Shown here piece after piece: positions 16,695 through 25,076 of a stretch of DNA of 37,251 nt (position 1 is the first letter of the stretch; each line of letters opens with the position of its first letter). The stretch is from an uncultured Pelagibacteraceae bacterium (lineage in GTDB: Bacteria; Pseudomonadota; Alphaproteobacteria; Pelagibacterales; Pelagibacteraceae). The translations under genes and the position numbers were made by a program. The stretch lies in assembly GCA_902629215.1 (NCBI GenBank), contig CACOQC010000009.1, positions 1-37,251 of the forward strand, read 5' to 3'. The notes under the pieces are model-generated. The model was not told the DNA's origin and made no database searches. It worked only from the letters and a program-made list of their open reading frames with translations.

Positions 16695-17155
16695 TGAAAT
16701 CTTTAATAAGAATACTGACTAAAAAAAAACTTAAAATTTCATTTGTTGAGTCTTGTACTGGAGGAATGCTAGCTAGCACTATTACTTCTATTAGTGGTGC
16801 ATCAAAAGTATTTAATTTAGGTCTTGTTACCTACTCTAACCAAGCCAAAATAAAAGTTTTAAAAGTAAATAAAAATATCATCAAAAAATATGGTGCTGTT
16901 AGTTATGAATGTTGTTATACGATGGTTAAAAATTTATCTAAAATCTCAAAAGCTAATATCAATATTTCAATAACTGGAATTGCTGGTCCCAAAGGCGGTA
17001 CTAAAAAGAAACCTGTGGGTTTAGTTTATATTGGAGTTAAAAAAGGTAATAAAATACAAGTTAATAAGTATTTTTTTAAAAGTAAAAAAAGGTCATCAAT
17101 ACAAAGAGCTACTGTTAAAAAAGCTTTAGATTTAATTCTTAGAATTGCTAAATAG
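16694..17155 (+). CDS. Stand-alone CinA C-terminal domain protein (NMN amidohydrolase type)
   Basis: The 153 residues correspond to the C-terminal domain of CinA (PncC), which deamidates nicotinamide mononucleotide for NAD recycling. Family motifs are VESCTGGMLAST, FNLGLVTYSNQAKIKVL, YGAVSYECCYTMV and SITGIAGPKGGTKKKPVGLVYIG. The large N-terminal CinA domain is absent, as in many Gram-negative PncC proteins. It is the last gene of the ispDF unit. Its 3' end overlaps the reconstructed end of the convergent Coq10/RatA-like gene by 24 bases. The activity is inferred from the family. Confidence 0.92.
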   Translation: MKSLIRILTKKKLKISFVESCTGGMLASTITSISGASKVFNLGLVTYSNQAKIKVLKVNKNIIKKYGAVSYECCYTMVKNLSKISKANINISITGIAGPKGGTKKKPVGLVYIGVKKGNKIQVNKYFFKSKKRSSIQRATVKKALDLILRIAK

Positions 17156-17591
17156 CTCTTCAGCTCTCTTCTGAAAGGCATCAGCAATTTTTTCTAAACC
17201 AAATTGAAAAGAAACAACCATTAAAGAATTCAAAAATTTATTTTTAATTTCAAAATCTATATCAAAAGTAACTTCAGTAATTCCGTTTTTTTTTATCAGA
17301 AAATGTCCAATTATTTGAAAGATGATTTAAAGGCCCATCTATATTTTTAACAAATATTGTGTCCTGCTTTTTATTAAAGACCACATCACTTTTATATGTA
17401 TCTTTAAAAGGTCCTTTTCCAATTGTTAAATCAGCTATTATTTTTGTTAAATCTCCTTCATTTTTATTTTCGTATATTTTTGCATCAAAACAAAACGGTA
17501 CAAAATCTGGATATTTTTCAATATCTAAAACTAAATTAATTAGATCCTTTTTTTTACATTCAATTAATCGCTTAACTGAAGCCTTTGGCAT
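17132..17591 (-). CDS. Coq10/RatA-family START-domain protein with an apparent frameshift in a poly-A run
   Basis: Members bind ubiquinone-like lipids and assist respiration (Coq10), or are annotated RatA. The intact frame from 17591 gives 105 residues (to 17274) with KASVKRLIECKKKDLINLVL, DIEKYPDFVPFC, DAKIYE and GPFKDTYKSDVVF, then reaches NWTFSDKKKRNY and stops. Family members are about 150 residues, and the missing C-terminal part is present in another frame immediately after nine A (17294-17286): GITEVTFDIDFEIKN, FLNSLM and ADAFQKRAEELF, ending at 17132. Removing one A restores about 152 residues. It could be a sequencing error, slippage, or a young pseudogene. The start shares a base with the lipA stop (TAATG). 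The reconstructed end overlaps cinA. Confidence 0.85.
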
Positions 17592-18523
17592 TAATGACTA
17601 TTAATTCTATTTTGTTGAAGTTTAGCAAAATCTTCATCTGCATGATACGAAGATCTTGTCAGTGGTGATGATGAAACCAATAAGAAACCTTTTGTTTTAG
17701 CTATATTTCCTAATTCTTTAAATTCATCAGGCGTATAGTATCTATCTAAAGGAAAATGTTTTACAGAAGGTTGTAGATATTGCCCTATCGTTAAAAAATC
17801 TACATCAGCGGATTTTAAATCATCCATTACTTGTAAAATTTCATCTCTAGTTTCACCCAAACCAACCATTATTCCTGATTTAGTAAATACTTTTTTATTT
17901 ATTTTTTTTGCATTTTTTAAAAGTTCAAGAGATGCAAAATATCTAGATCCAGGTCTTACTTTTAAATATAAACTTGGCACAGTTTCAATATTATGATTAA
18001 AAACATCAGGATTAGCGTCTAATACTTTTTTATATGCGTCTCCTTTTCTTAAAAAATCAGGTGTTAGAACTTCTATAGTTGTATTAGGGTTTGTTTTTCT
18101 AGTTTGATTTATTACTTCATAAAAATGATTTGAGCCACCATCATCTAAATCATCTCTATCAACTGAAGTAATTACAACATGTTTTAAATCTAATTTTTTA
18201 ACTGCTTGAGAAATTTTAATGGGTTCTAGCTCATCTAGTTTTCCTGGTTTACCGGTTTTAACATCACAAAAAGCACACGCCCTAGTACATGTATCGCCCA
18301 TTATCATAAATGTTGCATGCCTTTTACTCCAACATTCAGTTATGTTTGGACAATTTGCTTCCTGGCAGACGGTTACAAGATTATTTTTATTTACAATTGT
18401 TTTTGTTAAAAAAAATTCCTTACTATTACTTAATTTAGATCTAATCCAATCAGGTTTTTTTTTTATTGGATTTATCGGATTTTTTACTTTTTCAGGATGT
18501 CGGGGTCTAATTTTTTGTGTCAT
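17591..18523 (-). CDS. lipA: Lipoyl synthase
   Basis: LipA is a radical-SAM enzyme that inserts two sulfurs into protein-bound octanoyl groups, making lipoyl cofactors of 2-oxoacid dehydrogenases and glycine cleavage. The 310-residue protein has both cluster-binding sets: C53, C58 and C64 in [12 protein letters not shown] (auxiliary cluster) and C79, C83 and C86 in CTRACAFC (SAM cluster). Further signatures are [38 protein letters not shown] and [11 protein letters not shown]. It overlaps the end of ftsB by 17 bases and the start of the next gene by one. In many alphaproteobacteria pdhABC (and often lpd) stands between ftsB and lipA; it is absent here. Confidence 0.97.
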   Translation of the reverse strand: MTQKIRPRHPEKVKNPINPIKKKPDWIRSKLSNSKEFFLTKTIVNKNNLVTVCQEANCPNITECWSKRHATFMIMGDTCTRACAFCDVKTGKPGKLDELEPIKISQAVKKLDLKHVVITSVDRDDLDDGGSNHFYEVINQTRKTNPNTTIEVLTPDFLRKGDAYKKVLDANPDVFNHNIETVPSLYLKVRPGSRYFASLELLKNAKKINKKVFTKSGIMVGLGETRDEILQVMDDLKSADVDFLTIGQYLQPSVKHFPLDRYYTPDEFKELGNIAKTKGFLLVSSSPLTRSSYHADEDFAKLQQNRINSH

Positions 18524-18815
18524 TATTTTTAATTATATAAATTGTTTCATTTTCTTTACCAAAAAGAAATTTCTCTCTAATTAAAATTTCTACATAATCA
18601 AGGTCGAGATTGTCACTTAATAATGAATTTTTAAAGTCCAAGTCTTTAATTTGGCTAATTTTTGTCAATTCTTGCTTTTTAAGGTCATATAAAATTTGTT
18701 TTTTTTCAAAATAAGAAATGAGCCCTCTTTGACCTGATATAAGATTAAAGAAAAAGTATAATATTAGGAAAGTTGATACTAGTAAGAAGTAATTATTTTT
18801 TAATTTATTGAGCAT
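18507..18815 (-). CDS. ftsB: Cell-division protein FtsB / DivIC family
   Basis: FtsB is a small bitopic membrane protein of the FtsQLB divisome subcomplex. The 102 residues show a short basic cytoplasmic N-terminus, one membrane segment (about 8-27), then [11 protein letters not shown] and a charged helix likely to form the coiled coil with FtsL. The conserved-looking C-terminal part is [20 protein letters not shown] (compare the REKLG...PGE pattern of the family). The position right after eno is typical. The start shares one base with the eno stop (TAATG), and the end overlaps lipA by 17 bases. Confidence 0.88.
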   Translation of the reverse strand: MLNKLKNNYFLLVSTFLILYFFFNLISGQRGLISYFEKKQILYDLKKQELTKISQIKDLDFKNSLLSDNLDLDYVEILIREKFLFGKENETIYIIKNNDTKN

Positions 18816-20071
18816 TAATGAATCTTATTCATTCTAGCTTTTTTTCCAAGTTCTTCTTCTATACGAATTAATTGATTATATTTAGCTACTCTTTCGGATC
18901 TAGCTAAAGATCCTGTTTTAATTTGATTTGAGTTAGTACCAACAGCTAAGTCTGCAATAAATGTATCCTCACTATCTCCTGATCTGTGAGAAATTATAGT
19001 TTTAAAGCCTATTATTTGAGCAAATTTAATCACCTCGATTGTCTCAGAGACTGTTCCAATTTGATTAAGTTTAATCAAAATTGCATTTGAAGAAATATTT
19101 AAAAATCCTTTTTTTAGTCTCTCTAAATTTGTAACATAAAGATCATCACCTACAATTTGAACTTTTTTTAGAGATTTCATTAATTTATTCCACGACAACC
19201 AATCATTTTCTGCAAATGGATCTTCAATAGATTTAATCTTATACTTACTAATCATTTTTTTGTATTCTAGAATTGATTTATCTACCGAAATGTATTTATT
19301 AGAGTGAATAGAGTATTTATTTTTTTTATAAAGTTCATTTGCAGCAACATCCAAACAAATAGAAATTTCTTTACCATTTACAAAACCTGATTTTTTAATA
19401 GCCTTTACAATCAAATCTAAAGCTTGGTTATTACTGTTAATCATAGGAGCAAATCCACCTTCATCTCCAACTGATATTGATAATTTTTTTTGCTTAATTA
19501 ATTTGCTTAAATTCTTAATCACAATAAAGTTCATTCTCATTGCTTCAGAAAAACTACGAGCTTTATCTGGTCTAATCATGAATTCCTGAATTCGTAAACC
19601 GTTATTTGCATGAGCACCTCCATTAATGATATTCATTAAAGGATATGGTAATTTGAAATTATTTTTTACAAAAAAATTTTTATAAAGAGGTATTCTTTTT
19701 TCAATTGCAGAAAGTTTTTTAACTGCCATAGATACTGCTAAAATCGCATTGGCTCCTAGTCTAGATTTTTGTTTAGTTCCATCTAAATTAATCATCAATG
19801 CATCAATACGCTCTTGATTATGTACATTTTGACCTTTTAATTTTTTAGATATCTTTTTATTAATTGAATTAATTGCTGTTAAAACACTTTTACCTAAATA
19901 TCTTTTGTTATTTTTATCTCTTTTTTCAAATGCTTCATATGTTCCTGTGGAGGCACCTGAAGGACAAATTGCTGAAGCATGATTTTTTTTGGTAAAAACT
20001 TCAGCTTCTACTGTAGGATTTCCTCTACTATCAAAAATTTGACGAGCTTTAACTTTTAAAATTTTACTCAC
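18815..20071 (-). CDS. eno: Enolase
   Basis: Enolase interconverts 2-phosphoglycerate and phosphoenolpyruvate. The 418 residues (family about 420-430) include the N-terminal RQIFDSRGNPTVEAEV and PSGASTG, substrate loop GGAHANNGLRIQEFMI, catalytic SVGDEGGFAP, the three metal ligands in CLDVAAN, SIEDPF and VGDDL, the lysine in ILIKLNQIGTVSE, and SHRSGDSEDTFIADLAVG. The start is GTG (20071), overlapping the kdsA TAG stop by one base (TAGTG). It is the fifth gene of the operon starting at tpiA, two of whose genes are glycolytic. Confidence 0.98.
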   Translation of the reverse strand: MSKILKVKARQIFDSRGNPTVEAEVFTKKNHASAICPSGASTGTYEAFEKRDKNNKRYLGKSVLTAINSINKKISKKLKGQNVHNQERIDALMINLDGTKQKSRLGANAILAVSMAVKKLSAIEKRIPLYKNFFVKNNFKLPYPLMNIINGGAHANNGLRIQEFMIRPDKARSFSEAMRMNFIVIKNLSKLIKQKKLSISVGDEGGFAPMINSNNQALDLIVKAIKKSGFVNGKEISICLDVAANELYKKNKYSIHSNKYISVDKSILEYKKMISKYKIKSIEDPFAENDWLSWNKLMKSLKKVQIVGDDLYVTNLERLKKGFLNISSNAILIKLNQIGTVSETIEVIKFAQIIGFKTIISHRSGDSEDTFIADLAVGTNSNQIKTGSLARSERVAKYNQLIRIEEELGKKARMNKIH

Positions 20072-20895
20072 TAATTCTTTATTAAGTTATCAATATCTGA
20101 AAGTTGTTTTAATAAATTTTCTAATTTATCTAACGGTACCATATTAGGTCCATCAGATGGAGCATTATCAGGATCTTGATGTGTTTCTATAAACACGCCT
20201 GCAACTCCAACTGCGACAGCAGCTCTTGCTAAATATTCTACAAATTCTCTTTGACCACCACTTTTTTCACCAAGACCTCCTGGTTGTTGTACAGAGTGGG
20301 TTGCATCAAATATAACTGGGTAGCCATTCTTAGCCATAATAGGTAAAGATCTCATATCTGAGACTAAAGTGTTATAGCCAAAGCTTGCACCTCTTTCTGT
20401 GACTAAGATATTTTTATTTCCACTGTCTGAAATTTTTTTTGTAACATTTACCATATCCCATGGGGCTAAAAACTGACCCTTTTTTACATTTATAATCTTG
20501 TTTGTTTTTGCTGCAGCAATTAATAAATCTGTTTGTCTGCAAAGGAACGCTGGTATTTGTAAAACATCTACATGTTTAGAAACTATTTCACATTGTTCAG
20601 CATTATGAATATCAGTTAAAATTGGTATATTTAATTCTTTTTTAATTTTATCAAACACAGGTAATGATGCTTCTAGACCTGCTCCTCTTTTACCTTTTAA
20701 GCTTGTTCTATTAGCCTTATCAAATGAGGTTTTGTAGATAAATCCAAGATCAAATTTTGCAGTAATTTCCTTAATTTTTCCTGCCATATCCATTGCATGC
20801 TGTTCTGTTTCAAGTTGACAAGGACCTGCAATAATACAAATCTTATTTTTATTTGAAATTTCAATATTTTGACAATTTACTTTAATCGCACTCAT
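20071..20895 (-). CDS. kdsA: 3-deoxy-D-manno-octulosonate 8-phosphate synthase
   Basis: KdsA condenses phosphoenolpyruvate with arabinose 5-phosphate to make Kdo 8-phosphate for the lipopolysaccharide core. The 274 residues show [69 protein letters not shown] and [15 protein letters not shown]. Cys26 in AGPC, where the E. coli enzyme has Asn, indicates the metal-dependent class of the enzyme. Its PEP substrate is the product of the next gene, eno. It overlaps pyrG by four bases and eno by one. Confidence 0.97.
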   Translation of the reverse strand: MSAIKVNCQNIEISNKNKICIIAGPCQLETEQHAMDMAGKIKEITAKFDLGFIYKTSFDKANRTSLKGKRGAGLEASLPVFDKIKKELNIPILTDIHNAEQCEIVSKHVDVLQIPAFLCRQTDLLIAAAKTNKIINVKKGQFLAPWDMVNVTKKISDSGNKNILVTERGASFGYNTLVSDMRSLPIMAKNGYPVIFDATHSVQQPGGLGEKSGGQREFVEYLARAAVAVGVAGVFIETHQDPDNAPSDGPNMVPLDKLENLLKQLSDIDNLIKN

Positions 20896-22508
20896 CTATG
20901 ATTTTTTGCTGCTTTGATAAAAGAAGAGAATAAAGGATGTGGTGACAAAGGTCTAGATTTAAATTCAGGATGAAATTGCACTCCAATAAACCAAGGATGA
21001 TTTTTTAGTTCAATTATCTCAGGAAGTTTATTATTTGGGGATAAACCTGAAAATATTAGTCCCTTCTTCTCAAATTTATCTTTATATGCAATATTGACTT
21101 CATATCTGTGGCGATGCCTTTCTTTAATTAGTCTATTTTTATAAATATCTTTAATTTTAGATTTATCTTTTAATATTGCATCATAAGAACCTAATCTCAT
21201 GGTTCCACCTAAATCTTTATCTGTCCCTTTAATTTTTTTTCCACCACGCTCCCATTCATTCATTAATCCAATGATGTGAACTCCAGTTTTATCAAATTCT
21301 GAAGAGGTTGCTTTTTTAATCTTTAGCTGATTTCTTGCAAATTCTATAATTGCCATTTGCATTCCATAGCAAATTCCTAGAAAAGGAATTTTGTTAATTC
21401 TCGAATATTTGATAGCTTCAATTTTTCCTCCTGTTCCTCTTTTACCAAACCCACCTGGTATTAAAATGCCTGAAACATTTTTAAGTTTACTTTTTATTTC
21501 TGAAACTTTTAATTTTTCGGAGTCAATTCTTACTAAATTAACTTTTATATTATTTGCAATTCCACCATGAGTAAGAGCTTCGTCTAAAGATTTATAAGCA
21601 TCTTTTAACTCAACATATTTACCAATTATTGCAATATTAACATGTTTCTTTGTATTAAGAGTTATTTTTGTAATCTTCTTCCAAGGAGTTAAATTATTAG
21701 ATTTTTTAGATTTAAGTTTAAAATAATTCAAAACTTGAACATCTAATTTTTCTTTTGCAAAACTGATTGGTGCTTCGTAAATAGTTTTTACATCAACCGT
21801 TTCAATTACATTTTTTATATCGACATTACAAAACAAAGATATTTTTTTTCTATGCTCTAGTGGTATAGGTCTTTCTGATCTGCATATGATTATATCAGGC
21901 TGAACACCTATACTTCTTAATTCTTTAACTGAATGTTGTGTTGGTTTGGTTTTAATTTCATCTGAAGCTTTTAGATAAGGCACTAAAGTTAAATGGATAA
22001 ATAAAGCATTTTTTTTTCCAATATCATTTGAAAACTGTCTTATTGCTTCTATAAATGGAAGACTTTCAATATCACCAACGATGCCACCTATTTCACAAAT
22101 TACAAAATCTTCTTTAGAAGTATCGTGTTTAATAAATTCTTTTATCCTATCAGTAATATGAGGAATAACTTGCACTGTTTTTCCTAGATATTCTCCTTTT
22201 CTTTCTTTTTTAAGTACATCGCTATAAATTTTTCCAGTTGTAATGTTGTCTGTTTTCTTTGCTGTCACTCCTGAAAATCTTTCATAGTGACCTAAATCTA
22301 AATCTGTTTCAGCACCGTCATCTGTTACAAAAACTTCTCCATGTTGAAATGGACTCATTGTACCTGGGTCTACATTTAAATATGGATCTAATTTTCTTAA
22401 ACGAACTTTGTAACCTCTTGATTGTAATAAATACGCAAGGGACGCTGAAGAGAGACCTTTACCAAGGGAAGAGACCACGCCGCCAGTGACAAAGATATAT
22501 CGCGCCAT
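20892..22508 (-). CDS. pyrG: CTP synthase
   Basis: PyrG aminates UTP to CTP with glutamine and ATP. The 538-residue protein has the N-terminal synthetase domain ([21 protein letters not shown]-loop, [33 protein letters not shown] acidic segment, [16 protein letters not shown]). A C-terminal class I glutaminase domain follows, with IPGGFGKRG, nucleophile Cys in [11 protein letters not shown], and His-Glu in [15 protein letters not shown] is also the substrate of IspD and of Kdo activation. It starts 46 bases after secG; a TATAAG in that gap could be a weak internal -10. It overlaps kdsA by four bases (ATGA). Confidence 0.98.
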   Translation of the reverse strand: MARYIFVTGGVVSSLGKGLSSASLAYLLQSRGYKVRLRKLDPYLNVDPGTMSPFQHGEVFVTDDGAETDLDLGHYERFSGVTAKKTDNITTGKIYSDVLKKERKGEYLGKTVQVIPHITDRIKEFIKHDTSKEDFVICEIGGIVGDIESLPFIEAIRQFSNDIGKKNALFIHLTLVPYLKASDEIKTKPTQHSVKELRSIGVQPDIIICRSERPIPLEHRKKISLFCNVDIKNVIETVDVKTIYEAPISFAKEKLDVQVLNYFKLKSKKSNNLTPWKKITKITLNTKKHVNIAIIGKYVELKDAYKSLDEALTHGGIANNIKVNLVRIDSEKLKVSEIKSKLKNVSGILIPGGFGKRGTGGKIEAIKYSRINKIPFLGICYGMQMAIIEFARNQLKIKKATSSEFDKTGVHIIGLMNEWERGGKKIKGTDKDLGGTMRLGSYDAILKDKSKIKDIYKNRLIKERHRHRYEVNIAYKDKFEKKGLIFSGLSPNNKLPEIIELKNHPWFIGVQFHPEFKSRPLSPHPLFSSFIKAAKNHR

Positions 22509-22554
22509 GGAATTATCTTATAGACCTTAAAAATGAAAATGAAAAGGATTTTAA

Positions 22555-22854
22555 TTAATTATTTTCAGGAATTGCAGGTGTATCTTCGGTTTTTTCATCA
22601 ACTTTATCTAAAACAGATCCTGATGGAGTAAGCTCGCCCCTTGACACTATAGTTAATGCTAAACTGCAAATTATAAATAAGGTAGCAACAATCGCAGTTG
22701 CTTTGGTCATAAAATTTCCAGCAGATCTTGAAAACATAAAGCTTTCTTGTGAAACGCCTATTCCAAGTGCTCCACCTTCAGATTTTTGCATTAATACTAA
22801 TATTACTAGAATAAAAGCAAATACGATATTTAGTACAAGTAATATGTTTTCCAT
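22555..22854 (-). CDS. secG: Preprotein translocase subunit SecG
   Basis: SecG is a small inner-membrane subunit of the SecYEG channel. The 99 residues contain two hydrophobic segments (about 3-20 and 54-70) around the diagnostic LVLMQKSEGGALG, followed by FMFSRSAGNFMTKATAI. A variable, acidic, Pro-containing tail ends the protein. It lies six bases after tpiA and before pyrG, the usual alphaproteobacterial order. Confidence 0.95.
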   Translation of the reverse strand: MENILLVLNIVFAFILVILVLMQKSEGGALGIGVSQESFMFSRSAGNFMTKATAIVATLFIICSLALTIVSRGELTPSGSVLDKVDEKTEDTPAIPENN

Positions 22855-22860
22855 TTGGGG

Positions 22861-23601
22861 TTAATTATATGTTTTTTTAATTATATCAATAAATTTCTTC
22901 GAATTTTGGGAAGCACCGCCAATTAAAAAACCATCAAGATCTTTAATTGTTTTTAAATCATTAATGTTTTTAGGATTTACTGATCCACCATACAATATTT
23001 TTGGTTTTTTTTTCCCAAACTTATTTTTAATAAACTTTATTGTTTCCTCTAGATCTTTTAATTTTGGAACTTTTCCAGTCCCAATTGACCAAACAGGTTC
23101 ATAGGCTATAAAGCAGTTTTTTTTCTTTGATATTTTATTCAAACCTTTTTTAATTTGTCTTAGTAAAACTGATTTAGTTTTTCCATTTTTTTTTTCTTTA
23201 AGAGTTTCACCGATACAAAAAATTACTTTTAAATTTGCTTTCAAAGCACTTTTGATTTTTTGATTAATTAGTTTATTAGTCTCTCCTTTTTCTCTATTTT
23301 CTGAATGTCCAATTATAACATAATTAGCACCTATATTTTTCAGCATTCTAGAATTGATAAACCCAGTATGAGGACCATAATCATCACTTTCATGACAATT
23401 TTGCGCACCTATATCTATTAAACAATTTTGAAATTTTCTGAAAAAAGAACTTATTAAAGTAAAAGGTGGGCAATAAATTATTCTACCTTTATTAATTTCC
23501 TTGGATTTTGAAAATTTTATTACTTTATTCAATGTATTTAATGAATTAGTGTTTCCATACATTTTCCAATTTGCAATAAAATACATATATTTATTTGTCA
23601 T
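22861..23601 (-). CDS. tpiA: Triosephosphate isomerase
   Basis: TpiA interconverts dihydroxyacetone phosphate and glyceraldehyde 3-phosphate. The 246 residues have the TIM-barrel motifs FIANWKMYG (catalytic Lys), IGAQNCHESDDYGPHTG, VIIGHSENR (catalytic His), CIGETLKEK, IAYEPVWSIGTGK (catalytic Glu), ILYGGSVNPKN and FLIGGASQ. The second Met (residue 6) fits the usual N-terminus as well as the first, so the true start could be 15 bases later. It heads the eight-gene minus-strand operon and is divergent from ppiD across 56 bases. Confidence 0.97.
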   Translation of the reverse strand: MTNKYMYFIANWKMYGNTNSLNTLNKVIKFSKSKEINKGRIIYCPPFTLISSFFRKFQNCLIDIGAQNCHESDDYGPHTGFINSRMLKNIGANYVIIGHSENREKGETNKLINQKIKSALKANLKVIFCIGETLKEKKNGKTKSVLLRQIKKGLNKISKKKNCFIAYEPVWSIGTGKVPKLKDLEETIKFIKNKFGKKKPKILYGGSVNPKNINDLKTIKDLDGFLIGGASQNSKKFIDIIKKTYN

Positions 23602-23613
23602 CAGGTATTTTTT

Positions 23614-23642
23614 AATCTATAGGTTTGCTTTTTATAGATCAA
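23614..23642 (-). promoter_or_regulatory. Candidate promoter of the tpiA operon
   Basis: On the minus strand TTGATC (23642-23637) and TAGATT (23619-23614) are 17 bases apart. Transcription would begin about 5 bases before the tpiA ATG. The same 56-base gap must hold the ppiD promoter on the other strand, where TTGCTT (23625-23630) with TTATAA (23648-23653) is a poor option placed very close to the ATG. Both are weak calls in AT-rich DNA. Confidence 0.3.
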
Positions 23643-23657
23643 TAAATTTATAAAGTA

Positions 23658-25076
23658 ATGTTAGGTAGTTTTAGAAATTTTGCAAAAAGTAAATTTGCTG
23701 GCATATTTGTTTTTTTAATGATTATCCCATTTGTTTTTTGGGGTATGGGTAGTATTTTTAGCAGCGGAAATACAAATAATCTTGCTAAAATAAACGATAC
23801 AAATATATCTACACAAGAATTTATAGATTTTGTAAACAATTCAAACATACCTCAACAAACAATTAGAGAAAATATAGATGATAATATTATTGAAGAATTA
23901 TTGTCTACACTCATTTCTACAACTTTGATTAATTTAGAAATAAATGATTTAGATATTATAATTTCTGAAAATACCTTGTTAAACCAAATTAAGAAAAATA
24001 AAAACTTCTTAGATGAAAATAAAAAATTTCAAAGAACTAAATATGAAAAATTTTTATTAGAAAATAATCAATCAGCAGCAATTTTTGAAAAAAGATTAAA
24101 AGATAGAGAATTACAAAAAAATTTATTTGATTATTTTGGAGCAGGTTTAATAGCACCTGAATTTTTAGTTAAAAAACTTTTTATAGAGGAGAATAGTAAA
24201 TTAGATTTAGAATTTATTAACTTAAAAGAGTTTTATAAAAAAAAAGAGGATATCAATAACCAGGAATTAATTAATTTCCTTAAAGAAAATAAAGATAAAC
24301 TAAAAGTCGAATATATTGATTTTAAATACGCAATATTAAATCCTAAAAATCTAATTGGTACGGATGAATTTAATCAATCTTTTTTTGATAAAATAGATGA
24401 CATAGAAATTGATATTTCAAACGAAATAAATTTTGAAACAATTGTTTCAAAATTAAATATTGAATCTGTTACGTCAACTAATTTTAAACTTTCATCAACA
24501 AGTAATGAAATAGAAAAGAAAATATTTGAATTACGAAATAATAAATTTGATATTTTTGAAAATGAAAATGATTATATTCTATATAAAATAGATAAAAATG
24601 AGGAAAGAGAACCTGATCTAAAAGATTTACAAACTAGAGATGAGATTTTGGAATTTGTATATCAAAAAAACAAATTTGATTACAACGCCAAATTAATCGA
24701 AAATATTCAAAATAATAATTTCAAAGATGATGATTTTAAAAAATTAGGTCAAGATAATATTGAAAATATAACTTTAAATTCAATAAGGGATAATAAGAAA
24801 TTTAATATTAATGCTGTTAAACTTTTATATTCTCTCCCAATTAATTCATTTACATTAGTAAATGATGAAAAAGAAAACATATATTTGGCTAAAGTCAAAA
24901 ATTTTAAAAGTGAAAAAATAGACAAGAATGATGAAAAATTTAAAGATTATTTAAATAAAGAAAATTTTAACAATAAAAACTCTATTCTAAAATCATATGA
25001 TTTGTTATTAAACAAAAAGTATGATGTAGTACTTAATCAAAAAACAATAGATAGAGTTAAAAATTTCTTTAAATGA
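23658..25076 (+). CDS. ppiD: PpiD-like membrane-anchored periplasmic chaperone without a visible parvulin domain
   Basis: PpiD-type proteins sit at the Sec exit and assist folding of outer-membrane and periplasmic proteins. The 472-residue protein starts with the typical MLGSFRNFAKSKFAGIFVFL anchor followed by IPFVFWGMGS. A SurA_N-type chaperone region follows (AKINDTNISTQEFIDFVN, NLFDYFGAGLIAP). Canonical PpiD proteins are about 620-640 residues with a parvulin prolyl-isomerase domain in the middle. I see no parvulin motifs, and the region after about 205 (DKLKVEYIDFKYAILNP) passes into what looks like the C-terminal chaperone part. It is followed by trpE with a four-base overlap, the usual alphaproteobacterial order, which supports the identity despite low sequence complexity. 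Confidence 0.82.
   Translation: MLGSFRNFAKSKFAGIFVFLMIIPFVFWGMGSIFSSGNTNNLAKINDTNISTQEFIDFVNNSNIPQQTIRENIDDNIIEELLSTLISTTLINLEINDLDIIISENTLLNQIKKNKNFLDENKKFQRTKYEKFLLENNQSAAIFEKRLKDRELQKNLFDYFGAGLIAPEFLVKKLFIEENSKLDLEFINLKEFYKKKEDINNQELINFLKENKDKLKVEYIDFKYAILNPKNLIGTDEFNQSFFDKIDDIEIDISNEINFETIVSKLNIESVTSTNFKLSSTSNEIEKKIFELRNNKFDIFENENDYILYKIDKNEEREPDLKDLQTRDEILEFVYQKNKFDYNAKLIENIQNNNFKDDDFKKLGQDNIENITLNSIRDNKKFNINAVKLLYSLPINSFTLVNDEKENIYLAKVKNFKSEKIDKNDEKFKDYLNKENFNNKNSILKSYDLLLNKKYDVVLNQKTIDRVKNFFK

Noticed and set aside
18219..18584. 121-codon plus-strand frame opposite lipA and ftsB
   Set aside because: It is antisense to both genes and ends in a hydrophobic Phe/Lys stretch that is the complement of Lys/Glu-rich coding. 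There is no initiation signal.
23602..25072. Trp attenuator or T-box before trpE
   Set aside because: trpE overlaps the ppiD coding end by four bases. No leader peptide rich in Trp codons and no terminator/antiterminator pair was seen.
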